From positions 1-64,000 of the forward strand of contig JBCAML010000015.1 of the NCBI GenBank assembly GCA_038503075.1: a stretch of DNA of 64,000 nucleotides, read 5' to 3'. Within the stretch, counting starts at the first letter, position 1. Each line of letters opens with the position of its first letter. The notes below the pieces were generated by a model that was not told the DNA's origin, searched no databases, and saw nothing but the letters and a program-made list of their open reading frames with translations. This document shows positions 36,653 to 49,701 of the stretch, one piece after another. This stretch comes from Gyromitra esculenta. Its lineage: Eukaryota > Ascomycota > Pezizomycetes > Pezizales > Discinaceae. The position numbers and the translations under genes are program-made.

Positions 36653-37252
36653 CTAAGCAATGGTCCCGTCGAGCAGTTTATGGTACATATCCATGTGCGC
36701 TTTATGAGCGTGTCTACAGTTCCTCTCCACAAACAGTCTCATCCAGCCCGGACACCACCCTTCAATCCTCTCCGACACCCTCGTTCCTTTCTCCCCATCA
36801 ACATCATCATCACCATCCACCTCCTCAAACGACCGCAGCTTCCATATCGTGATTCCGTTTTTCTGCGCAACGCTCTCGTAGAGACAACAGCGGCCGTCTG
36901 AGTCCTCCGTCTGGCTCCCCTCAATCGCCACCCGCGGCTTGAGTATCCCGCCGAGGATAGGGACGGTCTCGCCCATGGTGAACTTCGTCCGCGGCAGACT
37001 GTCCGGTGACGAGGAAGAGGGAAGTTGCAATGTAGTGCCCCCCCGCGTGGAGGAGAGGGGGCCCGAAGAGATGGCTATCGGCTCGGTATCGCCGAGCGAG
37101 AAGGCGGTGACGAAGCTGGAGAGGCGCGCGACGCGCTCCACGGAACTGGCGGTTGCCAGGTTTGTAAAAACTTGGTCTAGAGGGTAGGGGAGAACGACGG
37201 AATAGGAACTGGTGAAGTTGGGAGCAGGGGCTGCACTGGATGGGTCCGACAT
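36653..37252 (-). CDS. SRPBCC/START-like small protein
   Basis: A single-exon frame from ATG 37252 encodes 199 residues. The start SSYSVVLPYPLDQVFTNLA resembles the first strand and helix of the SRPBCC (Bet v1/START-like) fold, where a VxxPxxxVFxxL pattern is usual. The middle has alternating strands with RTKFTMGETVPILGGI and a TIWKLRSFEEVDGDDD acidic loop. The end RLFVERNCRHAHKAHMDMYH looks like the long C-terminal helix of that fold. No signal peptide or membrane helix is present. The ligand is unknown. A TATA-like box lies about 80 bp upstream. Confidence 0.72.
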   Translation of the reverse strand: MSDPSSAAPAPNFTSSYSVVLPYPLDQVFTNLATASSVERVARLSSFVTAFSLGDTEPIAISSGPLSSTRGGTTLQLPSSSSPDSLPRTKFTMGETVPILGGILKPRVAIEGSQTEDSDGRCCLYESVAQKNGITIWKLRSFEEVDGDDDVDGEKGTRVSERIEGWCPGWMRLFVERNCRHAHKAHMDMYHKLLDGTIA

Positions 37253-37330
37253 GGTGGTGTTTTTTTCTTTTTTTTGTTTGTTGGCTTTCTGTATTTGGGT
37301 GAATAGCGAGGAGCAAGCTGGTATCGGGGT

Positions 37331-37340
37331 CTTATATACG
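37331..37340 (-). promoter_or_regulatory. TATA-like box of the SRPBCC gene
   Basis: CGTATATAAG on the minus strand is about 80-90 bp upstream of ATG 37252, followed by a short A-rich leader. Assigned by position and sequence. Confidence 0.45.
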
Positions 37341-38197
37341 TGGTGGAGAGCTTCTTTTCATGTGTCGTGAGAAAACAGGGGCTGGACAGATAAGAGTTCT
37401 TCCTGAAGCTTGCTACCACCGGAAGATCATCCGCTGTGACCTTAGCGATCCCGGGGCACTGGATGTGTATCAGGAACAGCTTCATAATTGGCTGAAATAT
37501 ACATACCTAGCTACACCGGACCCCAACCGTCCCCAAGACACGGCAGGCTCTAGCGCCAATTAGGGCTGGTGGATATCAGCCTTATCTGAATCCACGGCCG
37601 GCCATCAGTCCCTCATGTAGAGTAGAGTGCCGTGTCGATAGTAGAGTTGGAGTAAAAAGACACACAATAGGGTTCTAGCCGGCCGTCATCTGTTCGGAGT
37701 GCTTGCGGTTGTGCATGGGTCGACCTCTAGTTGACTGGCGAGATGGAATATTTGATCATGAAGACCAATAGATATCTCGGGATACGAGCTAGCTCTTAGT
37801 AATTACCTTCGAGAAGCGAAACAAGCCCTGACTACTTTTCCCTGCGGCGGTATATGAGTAACTAGCCAGAGGTACCCCCCGGAAGTAAGAAAGTTTGTAG
37901 CATTGCTGCCAGCTTCTTTGCCGGCGAAGGTAGCTTACCAAGCATCAACCAATCATCGACTATCCGGGTGAGGGTGTCTGGGGACTATGGAGTCGTCTAC
38001 TCGAATACTTGCATCGCTAAGCCAAATCCGGTGGAGCTGTAGTAAACTGTCAACCAGGGAACAGTTTCGGATACCGTGGCAATAAATTGCTACTCTCAGT
38101 TGATGGTTTGAACTACAGGCGCTGAGGATTGGCTGCAGCTGGTCGGTAAATGAGTTCTGCCGTACGCGTCACGTGAGAGGCCCCAGTGCATGTTCTA

Positions 38198-38215
38198 GGT
38201 ACCGGTACCGGTACC
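38198..38215. repeat. Three tandem GGTACC palindromes
   Basis: GGTACC is repeated three times head to tail (38198-38215), forming a perfect 18-bp palindrome; a related CCGGTACC recurs near 38268. It could be a cluster of sites for a dimeric regulator; no function is shown. Confidence 0.7.
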
Positions 38216-40347
38216 AGGCACGCATGGAAACCTGTAGCTAAGTCCTATAGCAGATCAAGATCAACCGGTACCTACTTATAAGAATCCTTATGCTTAATTA
38301 CCCCACACCACCACACCACGCTAGATAATCCTCCGAAGCCTGTCTGCGTTCGATGTGACGTGGGTTTTAATCTAGAGCTGCCCACATAGTTCTCTCTCTC
38401 CCGCCGTTATTGGCTCCCACACTTCTACGGCCTCGGGAGACATCCCCAGTGGATATCAGGTTTAGAGTTTTTAGCACCCCTTCGCCTGGCAGGCACCGCT
38501 TACTAAACCCTGATAGTAACGACTACCCTCGACGTATGTATCTTGTTGATCTAGGCCTCGTATGGAAAACTCGAAATGGGTACGCTGATGCAACCATACA
38601 GCTCCTAAAGCCGCATGTAATACACATGGTTAGGCATCAGCACCTAAGCTTGAAACCAATGGTGCGATAGAGACAGAGAGAGAATGTCTACCATTGCTAA
38701 ACTCCCTATTAACGTTATTGCGATACTGGTGTTTCTGACAGCCGTAAAGCAGCTCTGAGCTATGAAGTACACCCCTGGCCAGTTGTATCCGCCTAATTTG
38801 GACATATTCTCGATTAATGGCGAAATCCCAAATCCTTGAACAATAGCAAGTCTACAAGCTCCTTAACATTGGGGATCCCAATGGGCACGTTAGTTCGCTC
38901 CGGGGTCCGGAGGGTGTGTTGGCTCAAACGGGGGAGCCCGGGGGTTCACCCGGCCTGTCGCGTATGAGCGTGCAGTCGGGGTGACCGATAACGCCACTGG
39001 GAACGAGTATTTCGAGCATTTTTAAAGCAATGGCGCTAGTAGTGGAGAAAGTACGCTGTAAGAGTATTACACTGGTGGAATTGGAAATCAGATTATTGGC
39101 ACGTGGTTTGCAAGATATGTTGAAACTTCGACCCCTGAGACACACGATACAAAGGCTCCACGTGCATGGGTATGAGGGACTTCGAGGTTTATGCTATGGT
39201 AGCTTTATCGATATCTGGTTGTCTCTTTACTGCTATAGACGCACTCCGCAATAGCAGTTTAAGACCTAGGCCTGGGTCAGCTACTTTTGCCTACGTATGG
39301 GTTTTAAATTCAGTATGATATTTGGGTATACTCAGGGGACTGCGTTGTCTCGAGATTTGCTCTATATTACCTTGAGATTTAATGCTCGAGGCAGCTTCGT
39401 CGCGAGCACGGGTTTGGGTCGGAAATAGAGAAGAGTTTGATGTTTAGAGTTCATGATGTGTCACTCGGCGATATCATGGCGCAATCTCACTAAATAGTTA
39501 CCTCACTATGAAGTATTTCAGTAGCTAAATGTTTAGTAGCCTTTAATGCTATCCGTATCTTCTGGCGGAAATAAAGCTCGAGACGATGTCATTTTTCTAG
39601 ATTTTATCGATCTAGAACAACCCATAGGGGGTTCAACTTATCGGGCTTTTTATAGTAAATACCCATGTTTAAGCAGTCGGACACATGATGCATATCTCTG
39701 CCTATCTTTGAAGATATTACATTCTGTGAGTGCAAGTCTAACTGTTCCCCTTCCCCGTCGGGCTGTCCGGCGCGGGAAACTCTTCTTTAAGTTGTACAAC
39801 AAAACATGCATCTATTTTCTGCAGTGTATGGCGACAGGTATCAGAATTTTTTTCACAATACCCCGTAAATGCTGATCACGGGAAAACGGGAGCTTTGCCC
39901 TAAGTTCCAGCGTATGCAGATCTGGTTTGCCAGTACTCATTCCAACTTTAATCGGGGATTTGTTACAATCCGGGTGATGATCAACGTGCAATTGTGGGGT
40001 AATGGCAGAAATCACCCCTGCAGCACTGAATACCCATATCAGCCATGACTAGCCTTTCTTAATTCCGACAAACCATATTGTCGCCGGAACCATCTCGCTC
40101 GCTTCCGTGATCCCTAAACGTTTGCTTGCGTTACTTATTTGCCGCAAACTAGTCCCGATATATATAATTTTCTTTGGGGTTTAAGCTCAAGTCCTGTTTT
40201 ACTATCACCAACCATGGCCATAGCTAATAACAGGAACCAATCGCTAAGAATACTCGTATAGGTAGAAAATAATGATATAAAAGGACAGTCCTTCTCGTAC
40301 GTTTTTCTTGGAAGGCCATAGATATCAACTGCGAGTCTACCTTCACA

Positions 40348-41486
40348 ATGAAATTCGCTGCTATCCTTTCGACCTCAGCATTTTTGCTTGGCCAGACCAT
40401 CGCCCACGGCGGTGTTACTACCTACGTATTTGACGGCGTATCATATCCTGGGTAGCTAGCCCTTACTTTCCAGCGCTCTGAAGCTTAAAATTTAATATTG
40501 TACTAGTTTTTCGCCATACAACTCTCCCACTGGACAGTCAACCATCCAGAGACAATATAGTAGCTACGACCCTATACTATCGCCCACTTCTACTTATATC
40601 AAATGTATGTCCGAAGATTTGATTGGCGAATGGCTAGTTTTACTAATATCCCTGGTTTATAGGCAACACTCCAGGGACTGGTCCGGCTGCTCTAACTGCG
40701 ACTGTTAAGGGTATGGATCTGCTACCAGTGCTATCTTCTTCATTAATCTATGCCCTAACGTGACTGTCAAACATATAGCTGGAGGCACCGTGGTAGCTAA
40801 GTGGTCGCAATGGACCCATGCTGAAGGCCCAGTTATGGTCGTAAGTATCCCATTTTAGTTCAGGTATTGATAACGTCTAACTCGCATCTACAGTATCTGG
40901 CCAAAGTTTCAGGCAGCTCGTTTGCAGATTCTGACGGTAATGGTAACGTTTGGTTCAAGATTGATGAGGCTGGTAAGTACAGCATATCCCTCTGGACTTA
41001 TGTTCCTACAGCTGCAGGGTTACTAAATAGCTTTAGGTCTGCTTTCTGGCACCGTCAACAAGGGTACATGGGGACTTGGCACAGTTCTCAATACCCTGCA
41101 GTGGACCACCAAGATCCCCGCCAACTTGGCTCCCGGAAAATACCTGATCAGGGTCAGTTCACACAAACAATTGGTGGTGTTAACTTCATACTGAAATGTG
41201 CATTTAGCACGAACTTCTCGCTCTCCATCAAGCCAACACCCCACAGTTTTACCCTGAGTGCGCACAGATCACAGTCACTGGTAGCGGTACTGGTTCCCCA
41301 TCCGGTTCTTACCTCACGTCCTTCCCAGGAGCATACAAGATCACCGATCCCGGGTAAGCATATCCCTCCGTGTCAAATTAGCGAGAGCTATAGTTGACAA
41401 TATATTCGCGTAGCGTTACCATTGATATCTACTCCTCCACCGCAACCACCTACACGATCCCAGGCCCCCCTAAGTGGACCGGTTAA
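40348..41486 (+). CDS. AA9 lytic polysaccharide monooxygenase (cellulose-active type)
   Basis: Eight exons (40348-40451, 40507-40604, 40663-40710, 40779-40840, 40894-40972, 41037-41152, 41208-41353, 41414-41486) splice in phase to 241 residues. A 19-residue signal peptide ends IA and the mature protein begins HGGVTTY, so His20 is the copper-binding N-terminal histidine. The second copper histidine lies in [10 protein letters not shown], and the axial tyrosine in [15 protein letters not shown], preceded by the conserved [18 protein letters not shown] and GPAALTATV are also family features. AA9 enzymes oxidatively cleave cellulose and some hemicelluloses outside the cell. No carbohydrate-binding module follows; the protein ends PGPPKWTG. 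Seven introns of 53-68 nt make it easily mistaken for a broken gene. Confidence 0.95.
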
Positions 41487-42859
41487 GTGCATTCTCTCCA
41501 GATGTCGCTCTTCTGTTGGTGATGGCCATGACTGCAGGACATGCCTTTCATGATGTTTAGGATGCGATGAAATATTTTTTTGTATTTAAAAAGCCAATTT
41601 GAAAACTATTTCCCGTTGCAAATCAGCTATCCTGTAGCCACACGCGAACTTCCGTGTTTGTGCGTTAAGGTTGATATGTTTCCCCTCAGGCAATGAAGGG
41701 AAAGAAAGGTACAAGAGGGGTTTCCGCGAAATATCCATTTACGAGAATTGTTCTCGACATAGGGAAGCGATACATCATATGGACCGGCCATAGAAGAATT
41801 GGTTAATTTCAAGTGCATGCTGACACTGGGGATATGTAATATATACCCCCCCGCTTATCGTCCAGGGATTGACTAGCGCCCCGACCAATTGTAACTGCGC
41901 GCCTCCTATGAAACCTATTTCTTCGCCGATTCGCGAGGCTCCTATAATATTTCTCTGGTTTCGGCCCGTAAATTAATAGGCCCCGGAATTGCGAAGCGAT
42001 CCGTTTGTTTAACTGAGGATATCTAAGGGATAGATCTGCAAGCCATTCCCGGATTCTCGCCCTGATAGTCCTTTCTGGGTCCCTGATTGTACCATGGCTC
42101 GGCTTATCGGGCGGATACTCCCCTATACCCTTGGCGCTTACGACGCATCTTGTAGCAAGTAAACGCTGACATACAACATGGAGATATTACAGACGGACTT
42201 GGATGGCCTATAGCTAAAGTGTTTTATTGTAGGTAGTATTTTATATTTAAATAACGGACGTATTTATACGCAGTAAGCTATCTAGATATCTTTACTAGTA
42301 TGTTTCCTTCTCGGTTCTTACAGCCTGGAGCTTAACGTATTTTCAGCCTCGAATCTATCAAGTGATTGATGACTTCTACATGTGTTTCGTCTCTACATGA
42401 GGGATAAACAGGGCGTTGGTGGTAGTTAACGCAAATATTCTCCAAAATCATCTGGTTGCATAAAGTATAATATATGGTTATATAGATATATATAATGGCC
42501 TTAATTTATCCCCTTGCAGTTCAGCAGATAGCCCATAGCATATCGGGCATATACTAAGACCAATTAAGCCGAGGGAGAAACTATATCTACCTTTATATCC
42601 TAACTGAAATTTCGACGAGATGCTTCATATGAAACGTCTCCAGGCTCCTAATCGCTAGGATCGACGGATGCTCCTGTAGATCGCTTATTCTCCTTTTATA
42701 AATCTTAGGCTACCTTCACTCCGTCGAGCTCCTAAGCTTGCGAAGAGCTTTTCAGGGGAAACATCTCTATTAGTTGCTGAAGGTTTCTTAACTCAGGTTT
42801 CTGACGTTCGGCGAGAATTTAGACCTCTTCCTGTTATTGACCTATCATCGATTTTCAAT
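41487..42859. other. Intergenic region, AT-rich
   Basis: About 1.4 kb between the AA9 gene and the GT90 gene, both rightward. No gene, RNA or repeat is recognised. Confidence 0.55.
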
Positions 42860-44285
42860 ATGTATCCGCCTCTTCTCACCGCCTTACAACCGCGATTACT
42901 TCATCTTATTTTGGCCTCACTTCTGGTGGCTACCTTCGTGAGCCTAACGCGGCTTTCGTCGAGCTCACCACAAACCTACTCACCACAGCCAGTGTTCGAA
43001 CATTTGCAGGGGCCCTTATCAGAGTGTACTACTACGCCTGAAAAGCATACAAAGGAGGAATCAGTTGAAACCGAAGGGGATCAGTCACCACCACAAGCGT
43101 TTAATTTGGAAACAGATGGCACAAATCTGTCCCTCAATCACGAGGAATGTGACATTAAATTTCCCGGATTATTCACGGAGATAGATATCGCACGTTCCCG
43201 CGGAGCTGTCGGTGAGGCACCTTACCGTGATGGGGATCCGGGATTCGTTAGGGCAAGAATATATGATGGTCGGGTGAGATTTCTTCCAAGCTTTCCCGGG
43301 CAGAACCAGAACAGCACTGACGTTAAAATACTGTGTTTCCCGTTACAGCTCTATATTGTAGCTATAGGAGATGATATTCAGCATCGCATGTCGGCTCTAC
43401 TACACCAGATCCATCGTGCCCTAATCGCCGCCCCTGTTCCGTCAGATATACCCAACATTGAATTTCAGCTTTCAGTGGAAGATTATCCCGTGCCCAATAC
43501 GTGGTCTCTAACGCGCAGCGACGACTCCTCAGGAATCCAGAATACCTGGGTAGTGCCTGATTATGGTTTCCGATCGCGGCTGGAGCCACAGATTGATCCT
43601 TATGCAGAGATGCGAGAAAAGATAGATACAGTCGACAGCAACCTATCATGGGCGAAGAAAAGAGATTTAGCTGTGTGGAGAGGGAGGTCGAATCGGAATT
43701 GGTTAAGAGGAAAGTTGATCGAGGCTGCGGCCGGGAAACCTTGGAGTGATGTTGCAGAGTTGAATTGGAATACAAATGCCCTGGATATGGAAGAGTTCTG
43801 TCGTTATAAGTTCATAATTTATACTGAGGTTAGTAATACATCTTTTATGTTCCTGTTGCTCACCGTCCATACTTATATGGTGTGGTTTTGCGTGCGTACA
43901 GGGAATAACCTACTCTGACACCCTCCGCTACTTCCAACATTGCCGCAGTATAATTATAACTCCATCGCCTCGATGGCGCCAATACCATTCACTCTTCATG
44001 ATTCCAACTGGACCTGAACAGAACTATGTCAAAGTCAACGAAGATTGGAGTGATCTTGAAGAGAAAGTTCAATTCTACCTGGACAATCCAATTGAAGCTG
44101 AAAGGATAGCGAATAATAGCGTGAGTTACTTTAGAGACCATTATTTAACACCTGCAGGCGAGGCCTGTTATTGGAGAAGGCTGTTTAAAACATGGAGAAG
44201 TGTTAATGATGATTTGGGTACTTTGACGTTGGAAGAGAGAGGAACGAGTTGGGAAGGTTTTGTACTGATGGAGAAGTTGGATTGA
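42860..44285 (+). CDS. GT90 / CAP10-type glycosyltransferase, type II membrane protein
   Basis: Three exons (42860-43273, 43349-43828, 43902-44285) give 425 residues. Residues about 13-32 form a signal anchor, placing the domain in the Golgi lumen. The catalytic part carries family features: MSALLHQIHRAL, WVVPDYGF, AVWRGRSNRNWLRGKL, a CRYKFIIYTE strand that splices to GITYSDTLRYF, and near the end WSDLEEKVQFYLDNP and LTPAGEACYWRRL. Relatives include cryptococcal Cap10 (capsule xylosylation) and Pezizomycotina proteins of unknown acceptor. The first intron (75 nt) is a stop-free multiple of three; removing it gives the expected GRLYIVAIGDD join. It is short for the family (425 residues), with a reduced stem region. 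Confidence 0.88.
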
Positions 44286-45274
44286 GAAATGGTAGTCGTT
44301 ATGCATTGAGCTAGAGTTCTGACCTTTATTTATTTTTGCTTTCGATAGATATGAATTCTTTCTTTCTTCTTTGTTGTTTTTGAACCTAGGTTTTTTATTT
44401 CTTGGGCTGGGCAAACCTATTTAGCTAGATTCGAATGTTTGTGTGTATTCTCCTTCTCGTCCTGCCAATATCGAATATTAGGAAAAATAGAGGATTTTTT
44501 TTTTTGACATATCTTCATATCCTAGAGGATAATAAATATAGCAGAAGGTGTTATAAAGTGTGGTGCTTGTCGTTTAGTTGGCCTAACACTTTCCTTTAGG
44601 TTCCTTCACATTTGCAATGGCCTTGTAATTGGTTATGGTATTCCATATACTGACCGGGGCGTAAGAAGAAGGGGTTTCTCACGAGGGATAGCATTGAAAA
44701 TTGGTACTGCTTAAATTAGTTAATATTTCTGGTTTTCTTGTTAGTTCATGTCCGTAGATGATTATCAATGTGGTTTTTGGGGCCAAGACAATTCTACTCA
44801 TGGCTTGGCAATTTCTTGGCACCTAGCTTCACAGAGTGCAAAATATAGTTAAATAGCCATGTTTACACTTACCTTAAAACTCGATGGATCTTTCGGATTT
44901 TACTAGATGATAAAAGGCCTATAGATCTGTAGTCGCAGGTGCCCCAGTTGTATACTCTAGTACCTATTAATGAGAATCCTAACCCTAAACTCCTAACGTA
45001 GTATTAACAATAGCTACCGGGTATATTCGGGAGCTTCGGTAGGATATCACATAAAATTTATTATATCACATCAGCAGAAGCTCTCTTCAAAAACCCTAGA
45101 CCGTCCTTGCGGGGAGAGAGGGTTCAAAACCCACTCCAGCCATTCGAATTCTAATAGTCGACGCTTGGATCAAACACGAACGTACCATCGAACGAAGACC
45201 ATAAGTCATAGATGCGTGTAATTCGGGGCCCGGCTAGCCTGCTGTAGCTGATTTTCCATAGGCTATATGTACAA

Positions 45275-45512
45275 GCGTGTGGGGCGAAGTAGGAACGGTC
45301 AGGATACCCAGCCACAGCGATTAAGATACGAAAAACTGTTTTTGGGTACCCTTGTCGTGTCACTTGTATCTGCTGGGGTTGAATGCGACAAAAATTGAGA
45401 TCAATTGGTTAGCGCCAAGTCGAGTCACCTATAGTCAGTTACCCCAACCCCCGAATTATTTAAGCAGGTCGTACGAGCGTACAGGGGGTGGAGTCAGAAC
45501 GGCCAGGATACT
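45275..45512. repeat. Degenerate direct repeat pair about 200 bp apart
   Basis: About 33 bp at 45275-45307 (with GGAACGGTCAGGATAC) recurs at 45475-45512 (with AGAACGGCCAGGATAC), each followed by GAAAAA-T/C-GTTTTT, although the left copy has about 20 extra bases before that hairpin-like string. They may be ends of a worn insertion or relics of a tandem duplication. Confidence 0.5.
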
Positions 45513-48344
45513 GAAAAATCGTTTTTTGTAGCTTACTCGCTGTTGCTGAATATCTTGGCTGTCCTAATTTCACACTTTGTACGCTTGTATAGTGTGGAAA
45601 TCTCTGCTCATCATTAGCCAGGGTTCACCGTCATCCTGTGAGTGACTGTAGTCTATCAATGTTATGGGATGAGGATAAGTGTAGAGGTATTACGCCTGAG
45701 CTTGCTCTCTAGTCATAGCTGAATAAGTGACTGTACTTGTGTACTTCCATACAATCCTCGGGATTTTTACGCTGCTTGTAGCTATATTGGAATTGTTTCG
45801 TGGAACTGATAACCTCTGCCATAAACAAACTTGCATACAAATTAATGTGGGTCATGTTTGTAAACAGCATCACGTATGCTAGATATCGCTCTGTTCAACC
45901 TAGACTATGATCAACTAATGGCCTAGAACCTTTTTGCATGACTACGAAGTTTTGGCTTGAGATTTATATCATGGTATCAAGGTATCGGTAATAGTCGTTA
46001 TCGACCTGGCGAAGTGATGCCAAGGTTTACGCCACATGGGGGTGAAAAGCTTCCAGCCATGTTTCATGATCAGGCAGTGCAGATGTCACACTTACACCGT
46101 ACGTTACCCACGCCGTACAAGTCTTCTCCTGATTCGTGGCATATATACCGTCTCCCAAACGGGAATCTGAATGCCTTGGGGGCCGATTACCATTTTGAGC
46201 CCGCATGTAGCACCGAACCAAATTTACCAAAATCAGGTATTGGGTGTCGAGCCCGAACCATCTTTCGGGTTCCGAAGACCCCGAAGGTGGTCTTCACTTC
46301 TGTACCGCAAAGGATCTCGGAGTCATCAACTCTAAAAGAGGGGAGATCTGGCCATAGGTACATAAAAATCTTCAGTCCCAGACCTATTTTTTTAACCTTG
46401 GTACTTTCCTTGTGAGTAATCGCCTTCAGCCAAGTTAAGCGAAGGCTGGAAGAATCCTTTCCAAAATTGAAAATATTTGGGCATAATTATAGAGACATTC
46501 GCCTGGTGGTTTGCCCCGTTCGGAGTATTGAAAAAATTGATGTTTTCGGGAAGTCACGTTGTACCCCACGGAGCTCAAGTATGGTGGCTGGTAATGTTGC
46601 AAGAGTCGCGCGGTAAGCAGTACTGACGGACGACATGGACGGTGGGTATAATCGCAGGGGAATCCGTAACGATAAACCTGTGTAGACTGTTTGCCTCGGT
46701 GGCACAGCTTTCGGTGGAGAGCTTCTCGAGATTTCTAGTAGTAAATTTACGAATTGCGCTTGCGCCTATAGATCGCTTATTAGATAGCATTTCATGGACA
46801 TCTGGAGACCGGTCGAGACTTGATATTATAATATAGCTAGGAATAGATGATATCGAAAATACCCGGGAGTGATTAACTTTAAATGCTAAAGGATCTCGAT
46901 GATTATGGGCCGTTCTGAATACATGTAATCGTGGCTGCAGCTTCGAATAGTTGCATTTTGATTCTCCTAAAATATATTAATTTCTTGACTATCCAATGAA
47001 GATATGCAAATTCGGAGTTTCTAAATTAATAGATCGTTTGCAGCGGGTCTTTTCTGTATGTTAGAGATATTTTACTGCTGTACAGGTCTAGATCTTGGTT
47101 GTGGGCATGCATTGTGTTAACGCTGATCGTGGTTTCAACTACTATCTGGAACTACATGTATCTCTAATAGTAGAGTATCTATTTTGGCCAATGAATCCAG
47201 CATACTTCTAGAGTACCTACCTAGTAGTTGCTAATTAGTAATGATTCGGGTTAGGGTTCGCTTATTATCGCGCTAGCGCTGCGCGGGTGTGGTGGGTGAG
47301 ATGGCGCCAAACGCTAAGAAGCCCAAAACCAACGAAACGTAAGATACATGTAGATTTTGGGCTTAAGGATATAGTTAAAGAAGATTCAGTGAATGAGCGC
47401 ACGATTTTTGATTAACCAAACTTCTGTAATGTGTATATATGTTTACTATTTATAGGCCCATTTTCATAGGAATTACATGTAGTAGTACACATACATGTAG
47501 GCATGTGTCTCTATCTCCATCTCATATACGTAAAGCTTCCAGGCCTAAGTAATTCTAAAGCTATAAGGCAATTCAGGGCCCGTGCTCTAAGAGCCTGAAT
47601 TACTGAATCTAATATTAAAATATTGATTTGGTAATATAATATAAATTTGGCAAACAATTTCTACTCTTACTAGTGTTCCATCCTCTTCGCGCCGTTTTAG
47701 ATTTCATGATCAGTACTCTTATTAGAGATATTTTGCCTGAAACTTTTAATAGGACATATAGCTAAGTTAGAAATAGAGTCAGTATAGATTACTGATATTT
47801 TCGGGAGCAATAAGGAATGGTTTAGTATATCCAAGAGTTTTCTGTGCCTCTCAAAGATTCTGGTGTTTGAGAATCCTATTCCGAATCGAAATCTACTGTG
47901 GAACCGCGCGCATGCTACAACGTGGATAGAAGTCCGACTACGAGATGGCAACTCTGGCCGCCCACTTGCTTGAAAACCCAGCATCTTCTCCACTTGCCCC
48001 TTGTTAGGAAACAAGCAGTTCCAGGTCATTAATGTGCTTCGCTATAGGGAGTGACGTCTAACAGGCTTAACCTTTGCAAGGTTGGGAGGCACGATAAGGT
48101 CTAGAATGTTGGGACCAAAGCCTAGAACCCTCTGGGCCGCTGGGAGAAAGGGTTTTCACGTTATGCTTTTGCCATGCTGATGAGTAGGTTGTACAGCTTA
48201 CCCAGAGGACATCGATTGAGGCAAGCACACATGCGGACAGTACGTGCAGTTTTCTGTCACGACAGTGAGCTAGTGTTGGGTTTCTGAAGCTTAAGGGTAT
48301 GGGTTGCCAAGTAGTTAGCGAAGAGCCTCGAACGTCATGGGTAT

Positions 48345-48580
48345 AGCGTGGCACGGGTGGATGGCGAACAGGGGTCAGGGCTTGGCAAGGACTATTGGGA
48401 TGGTACTGATATTTTGTACCCTTAATAATCCGTACTCTCTTGGTAGTCCGTATTATAGGCCCTTTTTTACAGTACAAAAGCCAGTACCCTTTCTATGGTC
48501 TTGTACCCTCTCAATAGTCCTGCCAAGACCTAACCCCTGTTCGCCATTAGACCGTGTTCACCATCCGCCCGTGCCACGCT
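48345..48580. mobile_element. Fold-back (palindromic) element of about 236 bp
   Basis: The left arm (48345-48404) starts AGCGTGGCACGGGTGGATGG and the reverse complement of the right arm (48503-48580) starts AGCGTGGCACGGGCGGATGG. They pair over about 60 positions; the right arm has an extra 18-nt insert. The 98-nt centre still contains GTACCC-like short repeats. No clear target duplication is seen. It looks like a MITE or fold-back element and would form a long hairpin if transcribed. Confidence 0.7.
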
Positions 48581-49398
48581 GTGCAGCAGAGGGCTACAGA
48601 GGGCTCAAAGGTAATACGGTATTCATCCTGACTTATTCTTACACCTTCTACAATATGGTACCAGAAACACCCCGCTCCCCGGTTCTGTACTCTAAATATC
48701 CGCCGATTGGCGTTATCGTAAGATCTCGCCAGCACAGCCCCTACTTTCGCTAATCTTAATCAACTAAGCGCCGGCGTCCTGGTGGCATGCGCATCACAGT
48801 ATTATATCCACCTCCACCCACCCCCAGCCACCCGCCACAATGCTGCAGATTCCGTTTCGGCTGCCTTCACTTCCTATACTCGCGTCTTACTGGGTGCTTT
48901 ACTAGTGGCGAGTGTTGTTCAATATGCCGTCACTTTTGCAGTCACAAGACTCAGTCATGCTTTCCGCCTTGCGCGGTGCGCAGCTTCGTCGGAAATTATA
49001 GAAAGTGAAATAGCAAGTTTTTCCCGTTTTAGGTTAGCTTTTACAGCTTAAACTCTGTTGCCGCTCCCCCCGGTCTACTGAGAGCTAGTATCGACTGCAA
49101 TGTAACGGCGCGTGCTTAGTAAATTTGGTTGACTGCAAGGATCCGGATAGCTGGAGTCAACCAAACTGGTTTTTAGTGTTACTATACTCTAGGTAGAGTT
49201 TATAAAGTAAATAATATTCTTAGCAAATAAAACACCGTATACTACTAAAATCGGACTCCTCAGAAAATCGAAATCTGTCTAGCCATCCGTCTAATTCTGA
49301 GAGAAAAGGAAAAAACACCAAACTATACTAAAGTATAGTAGTAATACAAAACACTAGGTTTAGCAAATAAAATAAAGGAAACAATCAAGAACAAGCAT

Positions 49399-49523
49399 CA
49401 AAAAACCTCTAAAGAAAAACCTCTAAAAGAAAACCTTCTAAAAGAAAAACCTCTAAAACAGAACCTCTAAAACAGAACCTCTAACTCTAAAAGAAAAACC
49501 TCTAAAAGAAAACCTCTAAAAGA
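49399..49523. repeat. Minisatellite of A-rich CCTCTAAAA units
   Basis: About nine degenerate units of 9-16 bp built on AAACCTCTAAAA or AAAACCTCTAAAAGA run for about 125 bp. The CCTCTAAAA core is close to the telomeric CCCTAAA but clearly distinct. Confidence 0.85.
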
Positions 49524-49701
49524 ACCAATTGTAGAAATACCCAATTAAAGTCTGAATAGGCCATTCAAAAAATTTCAGGGCCTAATATTATGAAATAGGA
49601 ATAGCCACAAAACCCTCAAAAAACCAAGTTAAATCGGGATTCAGTGTTATCCCTCCAGCATCTTGGAAATGAGCTGTGAGTAATTAGTCAGCTGATAGAA
49701 A

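Larger units (their letters stand above)
37253..40347. other. Intergenic region, no gene recognised
   Basis: About 3.1 kb. It contains the GGTACC triplet palindrome at 38198-38215. Frames such as 39546-39875 show no family signs. Confidence 0.5.
44286..49701. other. Gene-poor region with repeats
   Basis: About 5.4 kb with no supported gene. It contains a degenerate direct repeat pair (45275 and 45475), the fold-back element at 48345-48580, the minisatellite at 49399-49523 and isolated telomere-like strings (near 44980 and 47249). Confidence 0.5.

Noticed and set aside
40348..41486. AA9 gene first looked broken, with stop codons after SYPG
   Set aside because: Seven consistent introns restore an uninterrupted, complete AA9 protein, so it is not a pseudogene.
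45957..46415. 152-residue plus-strand frame
   Set aside because: It opens with TTG, shows no domain or signal, and no good ATG context or intron extends it.
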